In this document: positions 34,425-42,162 of the stretch, in pieces
How the letters are laid out: the number at the start of each line of letters is the position of its first letter
How positions within the stretch are numbered: position 1 is the stretch's first letter
Assembly: GCA_900545545.1 (NCBI GenBank)
Contig: UQZO01000005.1
Span: 83,926-147,925, forward strand
Direction: 5' to 3'
Length of the DNA: 64,000 bases
DNA from: an uncultured Subdoligranulum sp.
Lineage (GTDB): Bacteria; Bacillota; Clostridia; Oscillospirales; Ruminococcaceae
Notes under the pieces: model-generated
What the model was told of the DNA's origin: nothing
The model's database searches: none
Seen by the model: only the letters and a program-made list of their open reading frames with translations
Program-made: the position numbers and the translations under genes

Positions 34425-34745
34425 TTACCGTTGGCAGCACCCACAGGCAGGTGCCTGGGCCGCGGGGGTGGTCAGGGCCAGCAGCCGCTGCACAGCCCGG
34501 GTCTGGCCTTCGGCGCTGAGGCGGTAATGGGTCCACTTGCCCTCCTGCCGGGCCAGTACCAGCCCCGATTCGCACAGGATCTTCATGTGGTAGGAAAGCC
34601 CCGACTGGGTCAGCGCCAGGGGTTCCTGCAGTTTGCAGGCGCACTTCTCACCGCTGCGCAGCTGTTCCAGAATGGCCAGCCGCTTGGGGTCGCACAGGGC
34701 TTTGAAGATTCTGGCGTCCTGCTCGTAGGAATCCATGGCTTGCAC
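34425..34745 (-). CDS. arsR: ArsR/SmtB family repressor
   Basis: A 106-residue winged-helix metalloregulator. Early CKLQEPLALTQSGLSYHMKIL forms the recognition helix, with a Cys pair-like region ALCDPKRL, CACKLQEP upstream of it and CGCC at the C-terminus (ACGCCQR), which can bind arsenite or a thiophilic metal. It heads the arsR-arsP-trx-arsC operon. An ATCAA-N6-TTGAT palindrome sits at its promoter start site, so it represses itself. Confidence 0.94.
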   Translation of the reverse strand: MQAMDSYEQDARIFKALCDPKRLAILEQLRSGEKCACKLQEPLALTQSGLSYHMKILCESGLVLARQEGKWTHYRLSAEGQTRAVQRLLALTTPAAQAPACGCCQR

Positions 34746-34750
34746 CTCAC

Positions 34751-34799
34751 ATCAAAATTTCTTGATGTATAGTATAAGCCGGTGTGCCCCGGTTGTCAA
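34751..34799 (-). promoter_or_regulatory. Promoter and operator of the ars operon
   Basis: On the minus strand TTGACA (34794-34799), a 17-bp spacer and TATACT (34771-34776). The operator ATCAA-N6-TTGAT (34751-34766) covers the start of transcription. Confidence 0.88.
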
Positions 34800-34890
34800 G
34801 GCGGAACTGTAACTTTTTTGTGCAGGGATTGTAACGGCGGCGGCGCGCGGGTATACTGGAAGAAAAGCCAACCGGCAAGGAGGCACTGCC

Positions 34891-35865
34891 ATGTGTACCA
34901 GCATTTCCTTTTGTGACCGCGGACTCTACGGGCGCAACCTCGACCTGGAATACCATTTTGGGGAACAGGTGGTCATCACCCCGCGGGCGTATCCCTTTAC
35001 TTTTCACCACAGCGAACCGCTGACCAGCCACCATGCGATGATCGGCATGGCCAGTGTGGCACAGAACACGCCGCTTTATGCCGAGGCCGCCAACGAGGCG
35101 GGGCTGTATATGGCAGGGCTGTACTTTCCCGGCAACGCCCACTATTTTGAAGAACCGGACCCCGGGTACCTGAACCTGGCGCCCTATGAGCTGATTCCCG
35201 CCGTGCTGGGGCGCTGCGCCACCGCCGCCGAGGCGCGTGCCCTGCTGGAAACCGTGCGGCTGGCGGCCATTCCCTTTGCGCCGGGGTACCCGCTGGCGGC
35301 ACTGCACTGGCAGGTAGCCGGGCCGGACGGCAGCTTTATTGCCGAACCCATGGAGGACGGGCTGCATTTCTGCGACGACGTGGCCGGGGTGCTGACCAAC
35401 AATCCCCCCTACCCCTACCAGGTGATGAACCTGAACAACTACCGCGGTCTTTCGCCCCGCACGCCGGAGAATACCTTCGCCCCGGCGCTGGACCTGAAGG
35501 TGTACGGCCAGGGCTTTGGCGGGCTGGGCCTGCCGGGGGATGTCTCCCCCATGTCCCGGTTTGTGCGGGTGGCTTTCTGCAAGCAGCACGCCGTTTTCCC
35601 GGACAGCCGCGACGGCCAGGTGACACAGTTCTTCCACCTGCTGGATGCGGTATCCATGGTGCGGGGCACCGTCATCACCCCCGAGGGCCGCTGCGACGAA
35701 ACCACCTACTCCTGCTGCTATGATGCCAAGGAGCGGGTGTATTACTACAAAACCTACGACAGCGGCTGCCTGCACGGCGTGCGGCTGACGGAAGAACTGG
35801 CCGGCGGCGATGCGCTGCACTGCTACCCGCTGGCAGACAAGCCCCAGTTTGTGTGGGACAACTAA
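34891..35865 (+). CDS. bsh: Choloylglycine hydrolase family enzyme, probable bile salt hydrolase
   Basis: A 324-residue Ntn-hydrolase that removes glycine or taurine from bile acids. Met1 is followed by the nucleophile Cys2. The known active-site positions are present: Arg15 and Asp18 in GRNLDLEY, Asn82 in FPGNAHY, Asn170/171 in LTNNPPYP and Arg223 in SPMSRFVRVAF. Length and the GDVSPMSRF segment fit bile salt hydrolases better than penicillin V acylases, but activity cannot be settled by motif alone. The ATG follows AAGGAGG. It is monocistronic, convergent with an anti-sigma gene, and a typical gut adaptation. Confidence 0.88.
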   Translation: MCTSISFCDRGLYGRNLDLEYHFGEQVVITPRAYPFTFHHSEPLTSHHAMIGMASVAQNTPLYAEAANEAGLYMAGLYFPGNAHYFEEPDPGYLNLAPYELIPAVLGRCATAAEARALLETVRLAAIPFAPGYPLAALHWQVAGPDGSFIAEPMEDGLHFCDDVAGVLTNNPPYPYQVMNLNNYRGLSPRTPENTFAPALDLKVYGQGFGGLGLPGDVSPMSRFVRVAFCKQHAVFPDSRDGQVTQFFHLLDAVSMVRGTVITPEGRCDETTYSCCYDAKERVYYYKTYDSGCLHGVRLTEELAGGDALHCYPLADKPQFVWDN

Positions 35866-35902
35866 AAAATCCCGCCGGGTCATGCCGGACGGGATGGTTT
35901 TT
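35866..35902. terminator. Terminator between bile salt hydrolase and anti-sigma genes
   Basis: AAATCCCG / CGGGAT arms with an inner CCGG-GTCATG-CCGG hairpin, then TTTTT. It overlaps the stop end of the convergent anti-sigma gene. Confidence 0.75.
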
Positions 35903-36698
35903 CCTTTATTCTTCGTGGTGCCCGGCCCCATGGTGGCCGGGCCCTTTTTGTTGCTGGCCTTGCGGCGTATTGTCGCAGTCCTGCGCCGGGGGCAGAATCC
36001 GCCGCCGGTTCGGCTGCCGATTCCCCCGTGGCCGCACCGCCCGAAAGCGCCGCGATGCGGTCCCGGATCTCCCGCATGGTCATGCCCTGTACTTCTTCCG
36101 GGGTGACGGTGGGGTCCAGCGCCGCCAGCTCCCGGTAGGCGCGGTATTTGCCGTAGGAAAGCCCGCACTCGTGGGCTTCCTCTACCTCCCGGGTACCGGC
36201 CTGGTAGCAGTGGGTGTTCCGATGCGCTTCGGCACAGGATTCCACCCCCGCCAGCATTTGGGCGCAGCGGGTGTCATCATCCCCGATGACCCCGATCTCC
36301 ACCACCGCATCCTGTTCCACCAGCGCCGTGATGGTCTCGCTCTGCAAAATGGTTTCCACCGCCTGGGTGTAGGTGAGATTTTTAACATCCAGCGTCTCGG
36401 CCAGGGCGGTACCGTCGTCGTTCCACCCCTGTACCGAGATGACCCGGTCAAACCGGTTGATGCCCAGTTCCAGCGAGGGGTTGACGTCGATGCTGATATG
36501 GGCGGTGGGGGTCAGGTACAGCCAACCGCCCCCCAGCACCACCACCGCCGCACAGGCAGCGGTGGCCAGCGCCAGCCGTACCGGCCGGGCGGGTGAGCGC
36601 TGCCGCCGGGCACGGCGAGCCACCGCGGCACGGGCAGCCGCTTTCAGTTCCGGCTCGGCGTGAACGCTGTCAAACGCAGCGCGGATTTCCTCATGCAT
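35880..36698 (-). CDS. RsgI-like anti-sigma factor
   Basis: A 272-residue single-pass membrane protein. The cytosolic N-terminus (MHEEIRAAFDSVHAEPELK) resembles sigma-binding segments. One helix (about 40-62) follows, then the RsgI signature HISIDVNPSLELGINRFDRV, and an outside domain with a Cys-His-rich stretch (RCAQMLAG, THCYQAG, HECGLSYG). It probably held an ECF sigma factor, whose 3' remnant overlaps its start by ATGCATGA. The ATG at 36698 follows GGGAGG. As the partner sigma gene is broken, its present role is uncertain. Confidence 0.82.
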   Translation of the reverse strand: MHEEIRAAFDSVHAEPELKAAARAAVARRARRQRSPARPVRLALATAACAAVVVLGGGWLYLTPTAHISIDVNPSLELGINRFDRVISVQGWNDDGTALAETLDVKNLTYTQAVETILQSETITALVEQDAVVEIGVIGDDDTRCAQMLAGVESCAEAHRNTHCYQAGTREVEEAHECGLSYGKYRAYRELAALDPTVTPEEVQGMTMREIRDRIAALSGGAATGESAAEPAADSAPGAGLRQYAARPATKRARPPWGRAPRRIKEKPSRPA

Positions 36699-36855
36699 CG
36701 TCGTCACCTCCCAGCGTCCGGCGCAGCAGCCCGCGGGCGCGGGTCAGCCGTGTGTAGACGGTATTGACATTCTTGCCCAGAATCTCCGCAATTTCGGGGA
36801 CGGTGTAGCCTTCGTAGTAGTGCAGGTAGACTACATCCCGGTAGCCCCCACCGTA
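36691..36855 (-). pseudogene. ECF sigma factor, only region 4 left
   Basis: The minus strand codes about 50 residues of an ECF sigma region 4 helix-turn-helix (YRDVVYLHYYEGY, then TVPEIAEILGKNVNTVYTRL), ending in TGA that overlaps the anti-sigma start. Regions 1 and 2 are gone. Upstream the frame stays open to 36942 but has no ATG, GTG or TTG. A different coding start, MAMKRTAMMIAAA, is joined to it out of phase. A deletion fused the two genes. Confidence 0.8.
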
Positions 36856-36905
36856 CAGGCCAGCGCCGCGGCGGCAATCATCATCGCTGTTCGTTTCATC
36901 GCCAT
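36831..36905 (-). pseudogene. 5' stub of a secreted protein gene fused to the sigma remnant
   Basis: An ATG with AAGGAGG 6 nt upstream opens a 24-codon frame (MAMKRTAMMIAAAALACTVG, then ATGM and stop) that looks like a signal peptide. After about 18 codons it runs into sigma factor sequence in another frame and stops. It is the left side of the deletion described for the sigma remnant. Confidence 0.65.
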
Positions 36906-37003
36906 TTCCTCCTTGTGCAGGCTGTGGTTTGTTTGCCTTTCACCCTGAATACGAACCGGCGGGGCGAATCCATTCACAGCTTTTGGAAATTTTTTCTGAT
37001 TTT

Positions 37004-37032
37004 ATCTTACCCGTCCCCGTTTTCGCTGTCAA
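37004..37032 (-). promoter_or_regulatory. Promoter of the broken sigma / anti-sigma operon
   Basis: On the minus strand TTGACA (37027-37032), a 17-bp spacer and TAAGAT (37004-37009). The 100-nt stretch from there to the stub gene holds nothing else recognised. Confidence 0.7.
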
Positions 37033-37041
37033 CGGGCAGCA

Positions 37042-37074
37042 AAAGGCGGGCACCCGGCCAGGGTGCCCGCTTTT
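37042..37074 (-). terminator. Terminator of the PepSY lipoprotein gene
   Basis: GCGGGCACCC / GGGTGCCCGC with T runs on both sides, 19 bp after the stop. Confidence 0.88.
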
Positions 37075-37092
37075 ATTGCGCCTTATAAAAGG

Positions 37093-37785
37093 TCAGTCGT
37101 CCTGCTCCTGGGAGTAGCTCAGGATCTCGCCGGTGTCGGCGTCGATCTCGTAGTCGTACTCGGTGGTGCCCACCTTCCAGGAGAATTCGTACACCGTGCG
37201 GCCATCGTCGTGGTCGGTTTCCAGTTCCATGGCGCGGGTGTCGGTTTCCACCACACCGGCGTGGTTCAGCGCGATCTGCTTGGCCTCATCGGCGGTGACC
37301 GCCGTACCCGTAACGGCCTGGGTGCCGTTGTAGTGCTCGGCGTCAAAGTCGTAGGAGAGGATCTCCCCGGTGAGGGCGTCGATCTCATAGTCGTATTCAT
37401 CGACGCCGGTATCGGTTTTGCGGATAAATTCCACATCGTACTCGGCACGGCCATCCTCATATTCCAGCTTGACGGTGACGGCCTGCAGGTCGGTTTCGGC
37501 CAGGCCCGCATGGGCCAGCGCGGCGGCCTTGGCAGCCTCCTCACCGATGTACTCGCTGTTGGGGTCGGCGCTGCCGGCAATGCTGGTGGTGGGTTCGCTG
37601 GCCGGGGCGGCCACCGGGGCCTGGGCGGTCGCCTGGGAGGTGGTTTCTTCGGTGTTCATCTCCCCGGTAAGCGGGGCGGAACTTGCCACATTGCGGCCGT
37701 TGAAGGCAGCGGCTTCGGCGCAGCCGGTGAACAGCAGGGCGGCGAAAGCGGCGGTGATCACGAAAGACATGGTGGACTTTTTCAT
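37093..37785 (-). CDS. PepSY domain lipoprotein (two PepSY repeats)
   Basis: A 230-residue exported protein with lipobox LFTGC, a Thr/Ala/Glu-rich linker and two tandem PepSY domains (AAKAAALAHAGLAETDLQAV and ADEAKQIALNHAGVVETDTRA starts), each ending in YDYEIDA-TGEILSY. PepSY domains often restrain proteases or sense the envelope. It follows a kinase and response regulator on the same strand. A TTTAAT direct repeat at its promoter suggests that regulator controls it. The ATG follows AAAGGAGGA. Confidence 0.92.
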   Translation of the reverse strand: MKKSTMSFVITAAFAALLFTGCAEAAAFNGRNVASSAPLTGEMNTEETTSQATAQAPVAAPASEPTTSIAGSADPNSEYIGEEAAKAAALAHAGLAETDLQAVTVKLEYEDGRAEYDVEFIRKTDTGVDEYDYEIDALTGEILSYDFDAEHYNGTQAVTGTAVTADEAKQIALNHAGVVETDTRAMELETDHDDGRTVYEFSWKVGTTEYDYEIDADTGEILSYSQEQDD

Positions 37786-37832
37786 CTGTATTTCCTCCTT
37801 TGTGGGGGTTGGTTTTCTCTTGTTGTACCTAC

Positions 37833-37865
37833 AGTATACCCACGCCAGATTAAAGCCACATTAAA
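37833..37865 (-). promoter_or_regulatory. PepSY promoter with OmpR-type direct repeats
   Basis: On the minus strand TTTAAT (37860-37865) and TTTAAT (37849-37854) are 11 bp apart, one helical turn, and lie 10 bp before TATACT (37833-37838). No good -35 is present, so the repeats probably bind an activator. They overlap the end of the kinase gene. Confidence 0.65.
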
Positions 37866-39225
37866 CTTTCTCACTTTTTTCGCAGGGGATGGTAAAGGTA
37901 AAGGTGCTGCCTGCGCCGGGGGTACTTTCCACCGTCACGCTGCCGCCGTGGGCTTCGGCGATCCAACGCACCATGGCAAGCCCCAGCCCGGCCCCGCCGC
38001 CACTGTGGGCCGGGTCCGCCTGCCAGAACCGCAGCCAGATTTTATCCAGGTTTTCCGGCGCAATGCCGATGCCGTTATCCGCCACGGTACCCACGGCGTT
38101 CTCCCCCTGGCGGTGCAGCGTCAGCCGCACCCAGCCGCCGGGGCGGCCATAGTGGATGGCATTCTCGGTCAGGTTGATGAGCAGCCGCATGAGCAGCGTT
38201 TCGTCCCCCAGCACCGTGATGCCCGGTTCCAAGTCCGTTTCCACCGTGATCTGCCGGGCCGCAGCCTGTTCAGCCTCGGTTTCGGCCACCATCTCGGCAA
38301 GTTCGCTCAGGTCCACCGGTTCCTGTTGCAGGGGCTGGCGGCCCTTGTCGGCCCGGGCCAGCATCAGCAGCTGGGAGAGCAGCGCTGCCATCCGGGCTGC
38401 CTGGGTGTGGATGCTCTCCAGCGCGGCGCGGGTCTCCCCTTGCGGCCGGGTATGTTCCAGGGCGTACTCACTCTGGGAGAGGATCACCGCCGTGGGGGTG
38501 CGCAGTTCGTGGGAGGCATCGTCGGTGAACTGTTTTTCCCGGTCAAAAGCCTGCTGCAGCCGGGCAAACATGGCATCGAATTCCCCGGCCAGGGTGTAGA
38601 TCTCATCCCGGCCGCCCGCCAGGCCGATGCGGCGGGAGAGGTCGCCCCCTTCCCCGATCTCCCGGGCAGTCTGGGTGATGCGCCGCACCGGCGCAAAGGC
38701 CCGCCGGGTAAGGAAGTAACCGCACACCGCCGCCAGCACCACAAACACCGGCAGCACCAGCAGTGCTTCATGCTGCAGCGCCCCCAGCGTGCTGTCCACC
38801 GCGTCGGCAGCCGTAACGCTGCGCACCCACAGCGGGCCGTAGTCCTCCACCTGAATCTGCACATCGTAGAGGTACCAGCTGCGGCCGCCGCTTTCCACCG
38901 TGCGCAGGGTGCCGTCGTCGAAAACGGCGGAATTGTCAAAATCCCGGGGCACAAACCCGTACAGCGGCATGCCCGCCGTATCGTACACCGAGAGGTAGAC
39001 TCCATCGTCGAAGGCTTCCAGGTCGCGGTCGATTTCCAGCTCGCCGTTTTTGTATTCGATTTCCCGGCGGCTGTCCTCCACCATGCTCTGCATCCGGTTC
39101 AGTTTGGTCTGCCGGGCCGTCTGTGCCCCGGCGTGGAACAGAAACCCCAGGGAAAGCCCGGTCAGCAGCACCATAAACAAGGTATACAGCAGGGTGACCC
39201 GCAGGGTAATGGAAAGTCGCTTCAT
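37861..39225 (-). CDS. Sensor histidine kinase
   Basis: A 454-residue membrane kinase: helix 8-30, an outside sensor of about 120 residues, helix about 155-173, HAMP, then the dimerisation domain with His239 in DASHELRTP. An ATPase domain follows with NLTENAIHYG, DNGIGIAPENLDKIW and GGAGLGLAMVRWI. All boxes look intact. It overlaps the response regulator gene by four bases and is followed by the PepSY lipoprotein gene. The signal is unknown; envelope state is a fair guess given PepSY. Confidence 0.94.
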   Translation of the reverse strand: MKRLSITLRVTLLYTLFMVLLTGLSLGFLFHAGAQTARQTKLNRMQSMVEDSRREIEYKNGELEIDRDLEAFDDGVYLSVYDTAGMPLYGFVPRDFDNSAVFDDGTLRTVESGGRSWYLYDVQIQVEDYGPLWVRSVTAADAVDSTLGALQHEALLVLPVFVVLAAVCGYFLTRRAFAPVRRITQTAREIGEGGDLSRRIGLAGGRDEIYTLAGEFDAMFARLQQAFDREKQFTDDASHELRTPTAVILSQSEYALEHTRPQGETRAALESIHTQAARMAALLSQLLMLARADKGRQPLQQEPVDLSELAEMVAETEAEQAAARQITVETDLEPGITVLGDETLLMRLLINLTENAIHYGRPGGWVRLTLHRQGENAVGTVADNGIGIAPENLDKIWLRFWQADPAHSGGGAGLGLAMVRWIAEAHGGSVTVESTPGAGSTFTFTIPCEKSEKV

Positions 39226-39896
39226 ACTTCCTCCCGCAAGACGTAGCCCACGCCCCGCACGGTGTGGATGAGCTTAGGCTCGCGCCCGTCGTCGATTTTT
39301 TTGCGCAGATAGCGGATGTAGACATCCACCACGTTGGAGCCGCCCTCGTAATCATAGTTCCAGACGCCGTTGCTGATACGCTCCCGGGAGAGCACCGTCC
39401 CCGCGTTGCGGGCCAGATATTCCAGCACCGCGAACTCCTTGGCGGAAAGGGCGATGGGCTGCCCACCCCGGGATACCGTGCGGGCGGCGCAGTCTACCTG
39501 CAGGTCCGCCACCGTAATCACATCGCTGACCTGGTCGGTGCGGCGGCGGATGAGCACCCGTAGCCGGGCCAGCAATTCCTGCAGGGCAAAGGGTTTGACG
39601 AGGTAGTCGTCGGCACCGCTGTCCAGCCCGCGGACCCGGTCCTCGATGCCGTCCCGGGCGGTGAGCAGCAGCACCGGGGTTTTATCCCCCGCTGCCCGGC
39701 GGCGGCGCAGCACTTCCAGCCCGTCCACCCCCGGCAGCATGATATCCAGCACCACGGCATCGTACTCGCCCCCGGCCAGATAGTCCAGCGCATCGGTGCC
39801 GGTGAGGCAGCTGTCCACACTGTACTGGGCGGCTTTCAGCTGCTTGACCAGCAGCGCATTCATCTCGGGCTGGTCTTCCACGACGAGAATCCTCAT
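39222..39896 (-). CDS. OmpR family response regulator
   Basis: A 224-residue regulator: receiver domain with phospho-acceptor Asp51 in VVLDIMLPG and Lys in YLVKPF, and a winged-helix effector (VLSRERISNGVW, NVVDVYIRYLRKKID). It pairs with the kinase by an ATGA overlap. OmpR-type proteins bind direct repeats, which fits the TTTAAT-N5-TTTAAT site before the PepSY gene. Confidence 0.96.
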   Translation of the reverse strand: MRILVVEDQPEMNALLVKQLKAAQYSVDSCLTGTDALDYLAGGEYDAVVLDIMLPGVDGLEVLRRRRAAGDKTPVLLLTARDGIEDRVRGLDSGADDYLVKPFALQELLARLRVLIRRRTDQVSDVITVADLQVDCAARTVSRGGQPIALSAKEFAVLEYLARNAGTVLSRERISNGVWNYDYEGGSNVVDVYIRYLRKKIDDGREPKLIHTVRGVGYVLREEV

Positions 39897-39984
39897 GGCA
39901 TAGTCTCCTTTTTCCAGCGTTTTCTATTATGATACCATAAAAAAATGAAACCACGATGAGAAAAGCAGGATTTTTCAGTTTGTT

Positions 39985-40019
39985 TTTACTTGACCTTGAC
40001 AAGTAAAGAATGCTATACT
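39985..40019 (+). promoter_or_regulatory. Promoter and operator of the first MarR gene
   Basis: TTGACC (39990-39995), an 18-bp spacer and TATACT (40014-40019). A perfect dyad TTTACTTG-N7-CAAGTAAA (39985-40007) covers the -35, a likely autorepressor site. Confidence 0.7.
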
Positions 40020-40047
40020 GGTTTCCATCCAGAAAGGAGACCAACTT

Positions 40048-40470
40048 ATGCTGCGCACCTTTTCCTACGCCTGTACGGTGCTGTACCGGCGTTTTACCCA
40101 CTATACCTCCAACCGGCTCCACCAGCTGGGGCTGAGTTTCGGCACCCTGTTTTTCCTCATCTATGTGGGCAAACATCCCGGCTGCACCCAGAGCGAACTG
40201 ACCACCGACCTACGCATGGACTGGGGCCACAGCCAGCGCACCGTGCTGAAGCTGGTGGAAAGCGGTTTTCTGAACCGGGAAAAAGACGGCCGGGCCTACC
40301 GCCTGACGCTGAGCGACAAGGGCCGCCAGGCTTTTGAAGCCAGCCACCAGGTCTTTTTTGACTGGGACGAAGAGGCCCTCTCCAACCTGACCCCCGAGGA
40401 GCGCACCCAGTTGATGACGCTGCTTTTCAAGGCGATGGGCCGCGGCCCGCTGCCGGATCTGCCCGAATAA
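40048..40470 (+). CDS. MarR family transcriptional regulator
   Basis: A 140-residue winged-helix regulator (HPGCTQSELTTDLRMDWGHSQRTVLKLVESGFL, wing REKDGRAYRLTLSDKG). It is monocistronic between its own operator-bearing promoter and a terminator, and no target gene is adjacent on the same strand. The ATG follows AAAGGAG. The ligand is unknown. Confidence 0.9.
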   Translation: MLRTFSYACTVLYRRFTHYTSNRLHQLGLSFGTLFFLIYVGKHPGCTQSELTTDLRMDWGHSQRTVLKLVESGFLNREKDGRAYRLTLSDKGRQAFEASHQVFFDWDEEALSNLTPEERTQLMTLLFKAMGRGPLPDLPE

Positions 40471-40477
40471 AAACACC

Positions 40478-40507
40478 ACGCCGCAGCTTTGGCTGCGGCA
40501 TTTTTTG
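40478..40507 (+). terminator. Terminator of the first MarR gene
   Basis: GCCGCAG-CTTTGG-CTGCGGC followed by six T. The next stretch, 40508-40590, shows no gene. Confidence 0.9.
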
Positions 40508-40596
40508 TCGATACAAGGTGGTCACAGTTTCTTTAAAAGTTGTTTGGGGTTTGTTCAAAATGCTTTTATGGGTTGCACACAACTGGCCGGTATACT

Positions 40597-40802
40597 GAAA
40601 AACGTAAACAGAACCAAACACAAAACGGGCGGCGCCCGCACATTTTCACCACTGTGCCTTAGACCATGCGAGGGCAACTGCCCGGTCAAGGCCAGACAAC
40701 CAATAAGGCCTTGTGCCATGATATAGATGGGCGGCCCCGCGCGCAGGGCCGCCCAACCAGAAAATCCCCCCTGCCGTCTTTCGACCGCCGGGGGGATTTT
40801 TA
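40597..40802 (+). ncRNA. Candidate structured non-coding RNA
   Basis: This gene-free stretch folds as a closed multibranch RNA. GGGCGGC (40627-40633) pairs with GCCGCCC (40748-40754). Inside are GCACA/TGTGC (40638-40657), CCTTaGACC/GGTCAAGG (40657-40691) around GGGC-AACT-GCCC, and AAGGCC/GGCCTT (40688-40712). An alternative GGGCGGCCC/GGGCCGCCC hairpin (40729-40754) competes with the closing stem. TATACT at 40591-40596 could be a -10, though no good -35 is seen, and a terminator hairpin ends at 40802. I do not recognise the family; 6S RNA is one option by size. The strand is inferred. Confidence 0.4.
40761..40802. terminator. Bidirectional terminator (candidate RNA / MATE gene)
   Basis: AAAATCCCCCC (40761-40771) pairs with GGGGGGATTTT (40790-40800), with T runs on both strands. 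Confidence 0.88.
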
Positions 40803-40812
40803 TGTTGCCGGT

Positions 40813-42141
40813 TCAGTACTGGTACCGGCGCTGCTGGGTGCGCAGGAAAATCACCGTAACCACCACAGCCATGGCTTCCGCCGCCACCAGGGAGGCCCAG
40901 ATGCCGTCCACCTGCCACAGCATCGGAAAGACCAGCACGCACACCACCTGGAACACCAGGGTGCGCAGGAAGGAGATGGCCGCCGAGATCAGGCCGTTGT
41001 TCAGCGCCGTAAAGAAGGAGGAGCCGAAGATGGCAAAGCCCGAGAAGAGGAAACAGCAGGAGAAGATACCGAAGGCATGTTGGGTCATGGCCAGCAGACC
41101 GGCATCGTACCTCACAAAAAGCACCGACAGCGGCCCCGCCAGCAGCCGGGCGGCAGCGAACATCGCCGCGGCAAACACCGCGATGATCGTTCCGCTGCGG
41201 CGCAGCAGGCCGTGCAGTTCCGGCCGGTTGCCCGCCCCGTAATGGTAGCTGACCACTGGCGCCGTGCCCACCGAATAGCCGATGAACATGGCCTGGAAAA
41301 TCATGCTCACATACATCAGCACACCGTAGGCGGCGATGCCGTCCTCCCCGGCGTAGCGCAGCAGCTGGGCGTTGTACAGCATGCTGACCAGCGACATGGA
41401 GATGTTGCTCATCAGCTCCGAGGAGCCGTTGGTGCAGGCCTTGATGAGGGCGCGTCCATCCCACCGGGTTTTGCCCAGCCGCAGCCGGCCGCTGTTGGGC
41501 CGCGCAAAGTAAATAAGGGGCAGAATGCCGCCCACGCACTGGCTCAGCGCGGTGGCAGCCGCCGCCCCCTGCAGGCCAAAGGGCAGCACCGCCACAAACA
41601 AGGCATCCAGCACCATGTTGGTCAGGCCGGAAGCCACCGTCACCGCCAGGCCGAGATTGGGCTTTTCGGCAGTAACAAATAAACACTGGAATTCATATTG
41701 CAGCACATAGGCGGGAATGGCAGGCAGCAGCACCATGCCGTAGGTGATGCAGTCCTCCAGCATGGCCCCCTGCGCCCCCAGGGCGATGGCCAGCGGCCGC
41801 AGGAAGACAAACCCCAACAGCGCCAGCACCACGCCGCAGCCGATGGAGGTATAGACGATGAGGGAAAACAGCTGGTTGGCGCGGCGGTCGTCCCCTTCGC
41901 CCATGGTTTTGGCGATGAGCGCACCGCCGCCGGTGCCGAACATAAAGCCCGCGGCACCGAGGATCATGAGGAACGGAATGATGAAATTCACCGCCGTAAA
42001 GGCCGTTTTCCCCACAAAGTTGGAGACAAAGAAGCCGTCCACCACGCCGTAGATGGAGGAAAACACCATCATCACGATGGAGGGCAGCGTGAAACGCAAT
42101 AACTTGGAATAGGTAAAATGTTCGGAAAGTTGGATCTTCAT
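40813..42141 (-). CDS. MATE family efflux transporter
   Basis: A 442-residue membrane protein with 12 helices in two homologous halves, starting LRFTLPSIVMMVFSSIYGVVDGFFVSNFVG, which is typical of the DinF/MepA-like branch. It exports cationic drugs or metabolites using a sodium or proton gradient. It lies 21 bp after a MarR gene on the same strand, and that regulator's twin operators probably control both. The ATG follows GGAGGACC. Confidence 0.94.
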   Translation of the reverse strand: MKIQLSEHFTYSKLLRFTLPSIVMMVFSSIYGVVDGFFVSNFVGKTAFTAVNFIIPFLMILGAAGFMFGTGGGALIAKTMGEGDDRRANQLFSLIVYTSIGCGVVLALLGFVFLRPLAIALGAQGAMLEDCITYGMVLLPAIPAYVLQYEFQCLFVTAEKPNLGLAVTVASGLTNMVLDALFVAVLPFGLQGAAAATALSQCVGGILPLIYFARPNSGRLRLGKTRWDGRALIKACTNGSSELMSNISMSLVSMLYNAQLLRYAGEDGIAAYGVLMYVSMIFQAMFIGYSVGTAPVVSYHYGAGNRPELHGLLRRSGTIIAVFAAAMFAAARLLAGPLSVLFVRYDAGLLAMTQHAFGIFSCCFLFSGFAIFGSSFFTALNNGLISAAISFLRTLVFQVVCVLVFPMLWQVDGIWASLVAAEAMAVVVTVIFLRTQQRRYQY

Positions 42142-42162
42142 GAATCAGGTCCTCCGTGTAGA

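Noticed and set aside
40597..40802. tmRNA, RNase P RNA or 4.5S RNA
   Set aside because: No tag peptide frame, no tRNA-like end, no RNase P signature (GAGGAAAGTC) and no SRP GGAAG loop could be seen.
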